From assembly GCA_903931645.1 (NCBI GenBank), contig CAIZDF010000182.1, positions 1 through 5,443 on the forward strand: a stretch of 5,443 bases of DNA, read 5' to 3'. Made by a program: the position numbers and the translations under genes. Numbering within the stretch: the stretch's first letter is position 1; every line of letters starts with the position of its first letter. Under the pieces are notes generated by a model. The model had not been told where the DNA came from. It saw nothing but the letters and a program-made list of their open reading frames with translations, and did not search any database. The DNA comes from an uncultured Tolumonas sp. (GTDB lineage: Bacteria > Pseudomonadota > Gammaproteobacteria > Enterobacterales > Aeromonadaceae). Below, piece after piece: positions 1-5,443 of this stretch.

Positions 1-342
1 GATCTCGGCATGGAAGTCGTGGCAACCGGCACGCGTAAATCGACCGAAGAAGACAAAGCCCGCATCAAAGAGCTGATGGGTGACAACGCCATCATGTTGG
101 AAGACGGTAACGCCCGCAATCTGCTGGATGTGGCTTATCAATACCGCGCCGATCTGATGATCGCCGGCGGTCGCAATATGTTTACTGCCTATAAAGCGCG
201 ATTGCCGTTTCTGGATATCAATCAGGAACGTGAACATGCGTATGCCGGTTATGAAGGCATGGTTGAGCTGGCGAGTCAGATCTGCCGCTCGTTGGAAAGC
301 CCAATTTGGGCACAGGTTAAACAACGCGCACCGTGGCAATAA
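1..342 (+). CDS. nifE: NifE, FeMo-cofactor scaffold subunit (3' part only)
   Basis: This is the C-terminal 113 residues of NifE; the start lies before the window and the reading frame is open from base 1. NifE pairs with NifN in the cytoplasmic NifEN heterotetramer, the scaffold on which the NifB-made Fe-S core becomes FeMo-co. The fragment carries the highly conserved NifE tail: [15 protein letters not shown] near its start, then [20 protein letters not shown], then [13 protein letters not shown], ending in APWQ before TAA. The AGGRN and LPFLDIN blocks separate NifE from its paralogue NifD, and the order nifE-nifN-nifX agrees. The cysteines that hold the permanent NifEN [4Fe-4S] cluster on the NifE side are N-terminal in the family and so fall outside the window. 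The stop is 17 nt before the nifN ATG, so the genes are almost certainly cotranscribed. Full-length NifE is usually around 450-475 residues, so roughly a quarter is present. Confidence 0.95.
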   Translation, partial: DLGMEVVATGTRKSTEEDKARIKELMGDNAIMLEDGNARNLLDVAYQYRADLMIAGGRNMFTAYKARLPFLDINQEREHAYAGYEGMVELASQICRSLESPIWAQVKQRAPWQ

Positions 343-345
343 CGC

Positions 346-351
346 AGGAGG
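346..351 (+). promoter_or_regulatory. Shine-Dalgarno AGGAGG of nifN
   Basis: A consensus AGGAGG lies 8 nt before the ATG at 360. It decides the nifN start: the frame is also open from a GTG at 333 inside the end of nifE, but that codon has no comparable site before it and would place this Shine-Dalgarno inside the coding region. Confidence 0.85.
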
Positions 352-359
352 CACCCCCT

Positions 360-1739
360 ATGGCTCAAGTCATTAAAACCCGCAAACCACTGGCGACCCA
401 ACCCATCAAAAGCGGGCAACCGCTGGGTGCAATTCTGGCCAGCCTTGGTATCGAACGCTGCATTCCGCTGATCCATGGTGCGCAGGGTTGCAGTGCGTTC
501 GCGAAGATTTTCTTTATCCAGCATTTTAACGAACCGATCCCGCTGCAATCGACAGCGATGGACCCGATCACCACGGTGATGGGCTCTGACGACAACATCA
601 TTCAGGCGCTGGCGCATCTGTGCGAAAAAAGTAACCCACGGCTGGTGGTGCTGATGAGTTCCGGTTTATCGGAAGCGCAGGGTTCGGACATGAACCGTGC
701 CCTGAAAGCGTTCCGTCTGCAATATCCGAAATTTGAGCGCAACGAAATCGTCACCGTCAGCACGCCCGATTTTTACGGCTCGCTGGAAAATGGCTACAGC
801 GCTTTAATAGAGAGCATGATTTCGCAACTGGTGCCCGAGCAAAAGCTGCGCAGCATTCGTAAAAAACGCATCAACTTACTACTCAGTCACATGCTGACAC
901 CGGGTGATATTGAGCTGATCCGCCAATATGTCGAAGCCTTTGGTTTACAGCCGATCTTAGTGCCGGATATTTCCCGCTCAATGGATGGTCATCTGGCCAA
1001 ACCCGATTATCTGGCGGTCAGTCAGGGCGGCACCGACGTCAACATGCTGCGTCAGTTAGGGCAAAGCAGCCTGACGTTAGTGGTTGGCCCCTCGATGCAA
1101 CGCGCGGGGCAGATCTTAAATTCCCGCAGCGGGGTGGAAAGTGTCTATTTTCCCCACCTGATGACACTAGCTGAGATGGATCGTTTCATCCAGACCCTGC
1201 AGCAACTCTCCGATCGCCAAGTGCCAGAGTGGATCGATCGCCAGCGTGGTCAGGTCACTGACACCATGATCGACACCCACACTTGGGTCAACGACACCCG
1301 CATTGCCATTGGCGCGGAAGCTGACCTGCTGGTGGCTTGGCTGGCGTTTGCCGAAAGTGTCGGTATGCAGCCAGTCTCGGTGGTGGCTCCAGTCAATCAG
1401 CCGTGTCTGGCGGCACTGCCGGTCGACACCGTGCTGCTTGGCGATCTGGAAGATCTGCAAGATCAACTCGCCGAAAAAGGCTGCGACGTATTGCTGGCCA
1501 ATTCGCATGGTGCGGTGATGTCAGAACAACTGGGTTTGCCACTGATGCGCATTGGTTTTCCGATCTTTGATCGTTTTGGTGAATTCCGCCGTGTGCGTCA
1601 GGGTTATGCCGGCATCCGCGATAACCTGTTCGAAATTGCCAACTACCAACAACAGGCCTGTCATGGCCGTCCGGTTTATCACTCACCGTTGAAACAGCCG
1701 TTTGCGCAAAAACCAATGGCTGAGGAGGTCTTAGCATGA
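360..1739 (+). CDS. nifN: NifN, FeMo-cofactor scaffold subunit
   Basis: A complete NifN of 459 residues, the usual family length (about 460). It forms the NifEN scaffold with NifE and is a paralogue of the nitrogenase beta subunit NifK. The motif HGAQGCSAFAK (residues 39-49) contains Cys44, matching the single cysteine by which Azotobacter NifN is known to ligate the NifEN [4Fe-4S] cluster. The segment SSGLSEAQGSDM (100-111) corresponds to the NifK segment carrying a P-cluster cysteine, but has Gly-Leu instead of Cys there; this loss distinguishes NifN from NifK. The C-terminal block ANSHGAVMSEQLGLPLMRIG (380-399), followed by FPIFDRFGEFRR (400-411), is the conserved cluster-pocket side of the oxidoreductase/nitrogenase component 1 fold. 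The ATG start was chosen over GTG 333 because of the AGGAGG 8 nt upstream. The TGA stop overlaps the nifX ATG (ATGA), which indicates translational coupling. No frameshift or missing motif was seen. Confidence 0.96.
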   Translation: MAQVIKTRKPLATQPIKSGQPLGAILASLGIERCIPLIHGAQGCSAFAKIFFIQHFNEPIPLQSTAMDPITTVMGSDDNIIQALAHLCEKSNPRLVVLMSSGLSEAQGSDMNRALKAFRLQYPKFERNEIVTVSTPDFYGSLENGYSALIESMISQLVPEQKLRSIRKKRINLLLSHMLTPGDIELIRQYVEAFGLQPILVPDISRSMDGHLAKPDYLAVSQGGTDVNMLRQLGQSSLTLVVGPSMQRAGQILNSRSGVESVYFPHLMTLAEMDRFIQTLQQLSDRQVPEWIDRQRGQVTDTMIDTHTWVNDTRIAIGAEADLLVAWLAFAESVGMQPVSVVAPVNQPCLAALPVDTVLLGDLEDLQDQLAEKGCDVLLANSHGAVMSEQLGLPLMRIGFPIFDRFGEFRRVRQGYAGIRDNLFEIANYQQQACHGRPVYHSPLKQPFAQKPMAEEVLA

Positions 1740-2188
1740 ATCATTTGCAGCGACATTTACGCGTCAGCGAAGTTCACGTACCACATCTCAAAGTGGCGTT
1801 CGCCAGTTCGGATATGAAGACGGTGAACCAGCATTTTGGTTCGTGTGAAAGCCTGCTGGTGTATGGGGTGGAACCCGATGGTTATGAGCTGATCCAAGCG
1901 GCTGAGTTTCAGGTGGTGGAAGGGCATGTACCCGCCAAAGTAACCAGTCGGATTGATGTGATTGAAGGGTGTTTTGCGGTGTATTGCAACGCGGTTGGCG
2001 AGGCGGTGTTTCGTCAGCTCATGACACACGGCATTCGCGCGATCCGTGTGGAATCCGGCACGCCGATCACCGATCTGCTGCATCAGTTACAAGCGCAATG
2101 GCCACAACGCATTCCACAGAAAACCGCACGCGCCACGTCGGCAGACGATCTGGTTGATGCCTTGGAAGAAGCGGGTTGGGACGAGTAA
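1736..2188 (+). CDS. nifX: NifX, carrier of FeMo-co precursors
   Basis: A complete 150-residue NifX of the NifX/NifB C-terminal/NafY family (dinitrogenase iron-molybdenum cofactor-binding fold). In characterised diazotrophs NifX binds NifB-co and the later VK-cluster and exchanges them with NifEN during FeMo-co synthesis in the cytoplasm. Visible family signatures are LKVAFASSD (residues 18-26) as the first strand, NQHFG (31-35) with the conserved His-Phe-Gly, and IEGCFAVYCNAVGEA (76-90) before a helix and the strand GIRAIRV (99-105). A roughly 35-residue polar tail rich in Asp/Glu follows the core, within the normal size of enterobacterial NifX. The start overlaps the nifN stop by ATGA and has AGGAGGT at 1723-1729 with a 6-nt spacer, so it is strongly translated and coupled to nifN. 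The alternative, a NifY/NafY protein, is less likely given the short length and the position directly after nifN. Confidence 0.93.
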   Translation: MNHLQRHLRVSEVHVPHLKVAFASSDMKTVNQHFGSCESLLVYGVEPDGYELIQAAEFQVVEGHVPAKVTSRIDVIEGCFAVYCNAVGEAVFRQLMTHGIRAIRVESGTPITDLLHQLQAQWPQRIPQKTARATSADDLVDALEEAGWDE

Positions 2189-2230
2189 TTATCGATAGCA
2201 AAACAAAAACTTAGCTCAGAGGAGAGGAAA

Positions 2231-2524
2231 ATGAGTGGATTTATTACCGGTCTGACTCGTGGCGGCGCGGCTTGGACGCCCGAGTTTGTTACTGGCGTTG
2301 ATGCCCACACCTGTATTGGTTGTGGTCGCTGCTACAAAGTGTGTTCTCGAGATGTGTTTAATCTGGTCGACCGAGCCGATGTGCTGGATGACGATCTGGA
2401 TGATGAAGAAGATGATGCCATGATGGTGATGACAGTCGCTAACGCAGACGACTGTATTGGTTGTGGCGCCTGCTCTCGTGTCTGCCCGAAAAACTGTCAT
2501 TCGCACGCAACTATGCCAGCGTAA
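2231..2524 (+). CDS. fdxB: FdxB, nif-type 2[4Fe-4S] ferredoxin (ferredoxin III)
   Basis: A small acidic ferredoxin of 97 residues that matches the nif-specific ferredoxin III family by layout. The first cluster motif, CIGCGRCYKVCSRDVF (C28, C31, C34, C38), has Ser where most bacterial ferredoxins have Pro after the fourth Cys; Gly or Ser here is what I recall for this family. The second motif, CIGCGACSRVCPKNC (C75, C78, C81, C85), is classical and followed by an extra Cys89. Between them lies a 36-residue spacer with an almost purely acidic run (residues 53-62, Asp/Glu with one Leu). The N-terminal segment GFITGLTRGGAAWTPEFV is also typical. The probable role is low-potential electron transfer to nitrogenase or to cofactor assembly; the exact partner is not proven for most members. 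AGGAG at 2220-2224 lies 6 nt before the ATG. It follows nifX after 42 nt with no promoter or terminator seen between them, so it is probably the last gene of the nif transcript. Confidence 0.9.
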   Translation: MSGFITGLTRGGAAWTPEFVTGVDAHTCIGCGRCYKVCSRDVFNLVDRADVLDDDLDDEEDDAMMVMTVANADDCIGCGACSRVCPKNCHSHATMPA

Positions 2525-2542
2525 ATTGCCGGCTTAATTTTA

Positions 2543-2670
2543 TATACCCAAAGTAATTGGAGTTGCAGCAAGGCGACAAGTGAGAGAATCCCCATGAGCA
2601 TAGAGATGCTATGCGATTGGGGTGAGTGAGCTTTGTCAACGATGCTGCAACTTCAAGTACGAAGGGGATA
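2543..2670 (+). repeat. ERIC-like intergenic repeat (IRU), 128 bp
   Basis: A 128-bp imperfect palindrome with the hallmarks of the ERIC/IRU family (canonical length about 127 bp). It begins TATACCC and ends GGGGATA, one mismatch from the reverse complement. The inner arms AGTTGCAGCA (2561-2570) and TGCTGCAACT (2643-2652) are perfect complements. The centre holds GAATCCCC and TTGGGGTGAG, matching the conserved ERIC core, around a hairpin GCATAG-agatg-CTATGC. It lies in the fdxB 3' region, 18 nt after the stop, in the same orientation as the usual ERIC consensus. Such elements are non-coding, non-autonomous repeats found mainly in Enterobacterales and Vibrio, often transcribed within 3' or intercistronic regions where they can alter mRNA stability. 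The family call is from memory of the consensus, not a database search. Confidence 0.85.
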
Positions 2671-2689
2671 CAGAGTCCTTTGCAATCTT

Positions 2690-2703
2690 GGGTGGTAACA
2701 CCC
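2690..2703 (+). other. Short GTAA-capped hairpin before the terminator
   Basis: GGGTG (2690-2694) and CACCC (2699-2703) form a perfect 5-bp stem around a GTAA (GNRA-type) tetraloop. It lies between the ERIC-like repeat and the terminator on the presumed nif transcript. A second CACCC at 2715-2719 overlaps the terminator's 5' arm and could compete for the same GGGTG. Function is unknown; the pairing is seen in the sequence but its use is inference. Confidence 0.45.
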
Positions 2704-2716
2704 GAATGCGTTTTCA

Positions 2717-2745
2717 CCCGGGAGCAATCCCGGGCTTTTTATTTT
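2717..2745 (+). terminator. Intrinsic terminator of the nif operon
   Basis: A perfect 7-bp GC-rich stem CCCGGGA (2717-2723) / TCCCGGG (2728-2734) with a GCAA tetraloop is followed by CTTTTTATTTT. This is a strong rho-independent terminator for + strand transcription coming from fdxB through the ERIC-like repeat. Its T-tract covers the stop codon of the convergent HDOD gene (2739-2741). Read on the minus strand the same stem is followed by TGAAAACGC with no T-run, so it is not an obvious intrinsic terminator for the HDOD gene. Confidence 0.87.
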
Positions 2746-4193
2746 CCGCGCATGATATTGGTCAGGCACAAATTGGTTTGCTGCACGAAATGAATGAAAT
2801 TAAAGAAATCTTCGTTTTCCAGCGTCCGGCCACTGGCGGCGCGATCAGCATAAAATAAGCCGATACTTTGTTTATCAATCACGATCGGCGAGAGGAAAAA
2901 ACCACGGGCACAACTGATCGCTTTGGTCGCTGCAGAAAGCAGATGATTCCAGTGCGGATCGGTATGGCTTTTGACCCACAAAGTTTCTTGTGATTGCAAA
3001 CAATGGTTGAAGATCGAACGCACGCCGGTCAGATCCACGACAAACACTTCTTTCAGCTGCCCTTCGTCTAATGACAAGGCAAAGCGTGGTTGTAATTGCG
3101 TTTTCTCCCGATTTAACAGCAATACCAACACCCGATCCATGCCGACACCGGTGTAGATCCCTTGTAATGATTTTTGCATGATCAGGTTAATGTCGGCTTT
3201 TTCATGCGCCAGTGCGGTGAGTTCCCGCAGTGTTTTCAACTGGATTGCATCATCCGGCCCATTCACCGATATAGCGGCTTTTTCCGTAGCTAATAACGGT
3301 ATCAGGCTAGCATCGAGATAAGGCGACAACATCAACGCGCCATAGGTATAAGCCAGTTTGATGGTCTCTTCGGCACAGTTTTTGGCCCGCTCTTTTACCT
3401 CTTTGACATCCAGTTTCATCAGCTTGCTGAGCACAGTTAATTCTTGCTCAATTTGTACCGGTGTGGTTTTCGGATTGAGTAATAACGCACTAAACGTATT
3501 GGCTTCGGCAATGGCTTGTAATTCTGGGGTACGGCGTTCCGGATCTTTGAGCGACAGTTGTAACATGCTGCCCATATTCCACGAGCTGGCTAACCCGGCA
3601 CTGATCTTCATAAAGCTGGTGCCGAGCATTTCGCGGATGATTTCGTTGCTATCGCCCTGCGTTTGTCGCAGTTTTTGATCCAGCTGTTCGGTGATCGGGC
3701 CGCCCATACTCCAGAATGCGCTCTCACCCAGATTATGTAGCAGGGCGGCGATATAGGCTTCTTCACGGGTAGCTTCGTCGTAATCGGCGAGGATCATGCG
3801 GGCTAGCATGGCGGCATGAAAAGATTGTGCGATCAGACGTAATAAGCGTTCATAGACGGGCTGCGAGATGTCGTGGCTTTTCAGCAGGCTATCGACCAGT
3901 TTGGCGGTAATGCAGATCTGTTTGAGCGCATTAAAACCCAGTAGTACCACCGCCCGGCTGATGGTGGTCACCTGATTACTGCCGCGGCTGTAGGTGACGC
4001 TGTTGGCGACGCGCAAAATGCGGGTGGTCAAGCCATTATCATGCAGGATCGATTTGCCCAGATCGGCGAGCGACATATTGTCATCTTGCGCCATTTTTTC
4101 CAGCATCCGCACTGTGGCACACAGCGCCGGCATTTCCTGCACACTGATGCGCTCGATCCAGGCATCGGTTCCACGGGTTGTTTGACTCGCCAT
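2739..4193 (-). CDS. HDOD domain protein with C-terminal GAF-like domain
   Basis: A 484-residue cytoplasmic signalling protein; no signal peptide or membrane segment is visible. Residues ~15-210 form an HDOD domain: the opening RISVQEMPALCATVRMLEKM, the LGKSILHDNGLTTRILRVAN block (45-64), ISRAVVLLGFNALKQIC (78-94), then FHAAMLAR (125-132) and AALLHNLGE (149-157). The last is the position of the HD metal motif, where Asp is replaced by Asn (H153-N154), as expected for HDOD proteins, which are thought to lack HD phosphohydrolase activity. Residues ~320-480 look like a GAF sensor domain, with strands such as DRVLVLLL (353-360) and IGLFYADR (444-451). HDOD proteins are generally linked to regulation of signalling, motility or stress; the ligand and target here are unknown. 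The start at 4193 is the only plausible upstream one (an in-frame TAA lies 16-18 nt before it), although its AGGA (4199-4196) is only 2 nt from the ATG, so initiation may be weak. It converges on the nif operon and lies 79 nt downstream of the flavoprotein gene on the same strand. Confidence 0.88.
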   Translation of the reverse strand: MASQTTRGTDAWIERISVQEMPALCATVRMLEKMAQDDNMSLADLGKSILHDNGLTTRILRVANSVTYSRGSNQVTTISRAVVLLGFNALKQICITAKLVDSLLKSHDISQPVYERLLRLIAQSFHAAMLARMILADYDEATREEAYIAALLHNLGESAFWSMGGPITEQLDQKLRQTQGDSNEIIREMLGTSFMKISAGLASSWNMGSMLQLSLKDPERRTPELQAIAEANTFSALLLNPKTTPVQIEQELTVLSKLMKLDVKEVKERAKNCAEETIKLAYTYGALMLSPYLDASLIPLLATEKAAISVNGPDDAIQLKTLRELTALAHEKADINLIMQKSLQGIYTGVGMDRVLVLLLNREKTQLQPRFALSLDEGQLKEVFVVDLTGVRSIFNHCLQSQETLWVKSHTDPHWNHLLSAATKAISCARGFFLSPIVIDKQSIGLFYADRAASGRTLENEDFFNFIHFVQQTNLCLTNIMRGK

Positions 4194-4213
4194 CGTCCTG
4201 ATTTCCCGCCGTT

Positions 4214-4242
4214 ATTTTATTATTGCTAACGCTAAGCATAAC
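4214..4242 (-). promoter_or_regulatory. Possible weak sigma-70 promoter for the HDOD gene
   Basis: Within the 79-nt gap upstream of the HDOD gene, TAAAAT (4219-4214, minus strand) matches five of six bases of the -10 consensus and lies in an AT-rich stretch 20 nt before the ATG. The hexamer 17 nt upstream (GTTATG, 4242-4237) is a poor -35 match. The T8 tract just upstream (4251-4244) could act as an UP-like or bent element. The evidence is slight; readthrough from the flavoprotein gene is an equally good explanation for expression. Confidence 0.2.
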
Positions 4243-4272
4243 GAAAAAAAACGGGTTGTCTGCAGACTTAAT

Positions 4273-5443
4273 TTACTCTTGTGCGCTCAACCACTTAGTA
4301 ATGCCATGTGCAGCCGCATAACCACTGGCAAAACAGCCGGTCAGCAGATAGCCGCCAGTTGGTGCTTCCCAATCAAGCATCTCGCCGGCACAAAATGTAC
4401 CGGGTATAGTGTTCAACATCAGTTGCGCATTTAACGCAGAAAAACAGACGCCCCCTGCAGTGCTGATAGCTTCATCCATCGGTGTGGTGCGTAACACTTG
4501 CAGCGGGAACTGTTTGATGGCCGTCGCCAATAGTGTTTCGTTGGTGAAGGTCTCTTTGCTCAGACATTCACGCAACAGCGCTGCTTTAACGCCATCAATA
4601 CCGACCTTACTTTTTAGCTGTGTCGACAACGATTTTGCGCCGCGTGAGCGCAGTTCCTGCTCAATTCGAGCTTGCGATTTGTGTGGCAGCAGATCGAGCG
4701 TTAATGTGGCGGAGCCCTGTTGTGTCAGCTGGTCGCGTAGCTCGGCGGCAAACACATAAATCAGACTGCCTTCGACACCGCGTTCCGTGATCACAAACTC
4801 ACCCTGGCGTTCAGTCAATTTGCCTTCGCGATCGGTCAAACTGGCCACCACGGTTTTCATCGGTGTACCGGCAAAGCGGCTGCGGAAATCGTCTGACCAT
4901 GCTAACTCAAAGCCACAGTTAGCGGCCTGTAACGGCGCTACGGCGATATGGCGGGCTTGTAACAAAGGCACCCATGCGCCATCAGAACCCAGCCGTGACC
5001 AACTGCCACCACCTAAGGCCAGCAACACGGCATCGGCTGTGACGGTGGTTTCGCCATCAGTGGTTGCAAACATCAACTGCTGTTGTTCATTCCAGCCAAT
5101 CCAGCGATGACGAACATGAAATTTCACCCCTGATTCGCGCAGGCGTTGCAGCCAGGTGCGTAACATCGGCGCGGCGCGCATATCGGTTGGAAACACCCGA
5201 CCAGAGCTGCCGACAAACGTGTCAAAGCCCAGATTATGTGACCATTGACGCAGGGCGTTGGCATCAAAGGCTTGTAGCAGCGGCAACATCTCTTGCTGAC
5301 GATGCCGGTAGCGATTTACAAAATCCGGGAACGCTTCGGAATGTGTAATATTCATGCCGCCTTTACCAGCCTGCAGAAATTTACGCCCCACCGATGGCAT
5401 CGCATCAAACAGATCGACCTGAACTCCTTGCTGGCTTAACACC
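4273..5443 (-). CDS. FAD-dependent oxidoreductase, HI0933/BaiN superfamily, PP_4765-like (5' end missing)
   Basis: The C-terminal ~389 residues of a flavoprotein; the frame runs off the right edge of the window. The GTG nearest the edge is an internal Val, not a start, because the N-terminal GxGxxG dinucleotide-binding motif expected in this family is absent and should lie just outside. Numbering from the edge, SVGRKFLQAGKGGMNITHSE (17-36) is the family signature after the first Rossmann strand; its AGKGGMNITHSE form fits the PP_4765-type subgroup better than E. coli YhiN. FVGSSGRVFPTDMRAAPML (76-94) is a conserved core block, ALGGGSWSR (142-150) is the second FAD-contact loop, and GEMLDWEAPTGGYLLTGC (353-370) is the C-terminal FAD-binding block. 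It is probably a soluble FAD enzyme; the substrate is unknown for this subgroup, and the family names (aminoacetone oxidase, BaiN) should not be taken as its reaction. It ends with TAA 79 nt before the HDOD gene on the same strand. No link to nitrogen fixation is apparent. Confidence 0.9.
   Translation of the reverse strand, partial: VLSQQGVQVDLFDAMPSVGRKFLQAGKGGMNITHSEAFPDFVNRYRHRQQEMLPLLQAFDANALRQWSHNLGFDTFVGSSGRVFPTDMRAAPMLRTWLQRLRESGVKFHVRHRWIGWNEQQQLMFATTDGETTVTADAVLLALGGGSWSRLGSDGAWVPLLQARHIAVAPLQAANCGFELAWSDDFRSRFAGTPMKTVVASLTDREGKLTERQGEFVITERGVEGSLIYVFAAELRDQLTQQGSATLTLDLLPHKSQARIEQELRSRGAKSLSTQLKSKVGIDGVKAALLRECLSKETFTNETLLATAIKQFPLQVLRTTPMDEAISTAGGVCFSALNAQLMLNTIPGTFCAGEMLDWEAPTGGYLLTGCFASGYAAAHGITKWLSAQE

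Noticed and set aside
333..359. Upstream GTG start for nifN, overlapping the end of nifE
   Set aside because: The ATG at 360 has an AGGAGG at ideal spacing and gives the conserved NifN N-terminus; the extra nine residues have no support.
1167..1737. Open frames of about 113 codons antisense to nifN
   Set aside because: They are shadows of the strongly conserved nifN frame, with no ribosome binding site or recognisable protein features.
2189..2230. Possible sigma-54/NifA promoter before fdxB
   Set aside because: The 42-nt gap has no GG-N10-GC element and no TGT-N10-ACA upstream site that I could see; it is best read as a spacer with a ribosome binding site.
2543..2670. CRISPR repeat or insertion sequence
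   Set aside because: There is a single palindromic copy without spacers or a transposase gene, and its core matches the ERIC family.
2622..2858. Open frame of 78 codons on the + strand across the repeat, terminator and HDOD 3' end
   Set aside because: It runs through a palindromic repeat and an intrinsic terminator and then antisense to a well-supported gene; no protein family is recognisable.
4244..4267. Palindrome GTCTGCAGAC followed, on the minus strand, by a T8 tract, as a terminator for the flavoprotein gene
   Set aside because: The palindrome allows only a 3-bp stem with a 4-base loop and lies 6 nt from the T-run, so it is too weak to call as an intrinsic terminator.

Overview
The window is bacterial and looks gammaproteobacterial. 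The left half (1-2524) is the end of a nitrogen-fixation (nif) operon on the + strand: the last quarter of nifE, then complete nifN, nifX and a nif-type 2[4Fe-4S] ferredoxin (fdxB). The right half (2739-5443) holds two minus-strand genes unrelated to nitrogen fixation: an HDOD-GAF signalling protein and the C-terminal ~390 residues of a flavoprotein of the HI0933/BaiN superfamily. An ERIC-type repeat between the two halves and the protein types suggest an enteric, Vibrio- or Aeromonas/Tolumonas-like diazotroph, but the genus cannot be fixed from the sequence alone.

Layout. nifE, nifN and nifX are tightly packed: nifN starts 17 nt after the nifE stop behind a strong ribosome binding site, and nifX overlaps the nifN stop by ATGA. 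A 42-nt gap leads to fdxB. The 214-nt gap between fdxB and the convergent HDOD gene (2525-2738) holds a 128-bp ERIC-like imperfect palindrome (2543-2670), a short GTAA-capped hairpin (2690-2703) and a strong + strand intrinsic terminator (2717-2745) that overlaps the HDOD stop codon. The 79-nt gap between the two minus-strand genes (4194-4272) holds an A8/T8 tract, a 10-bp palindrome and at most a weak promoter.

How the genes work together. NifE and NifN form the NifEN scaffold on which the NifB-derived iron-sulfur core is matured to FeMo-co. NifX is a small carrier that binds FeMo-co precursors and exchanges them with NifEN. FdxB is a low-potential electron carrier that probably serves nitrogenase or cofactor assembly. 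The terminator, the convergent gene and the change of theme at about 2.7 kb suggest that this end of the nif cluster is its physical edge. No new system is evident. The points most worth a second look are the ERIC element at the edge of the nif operon and the alternative pairings possible just upstream of its terminator.
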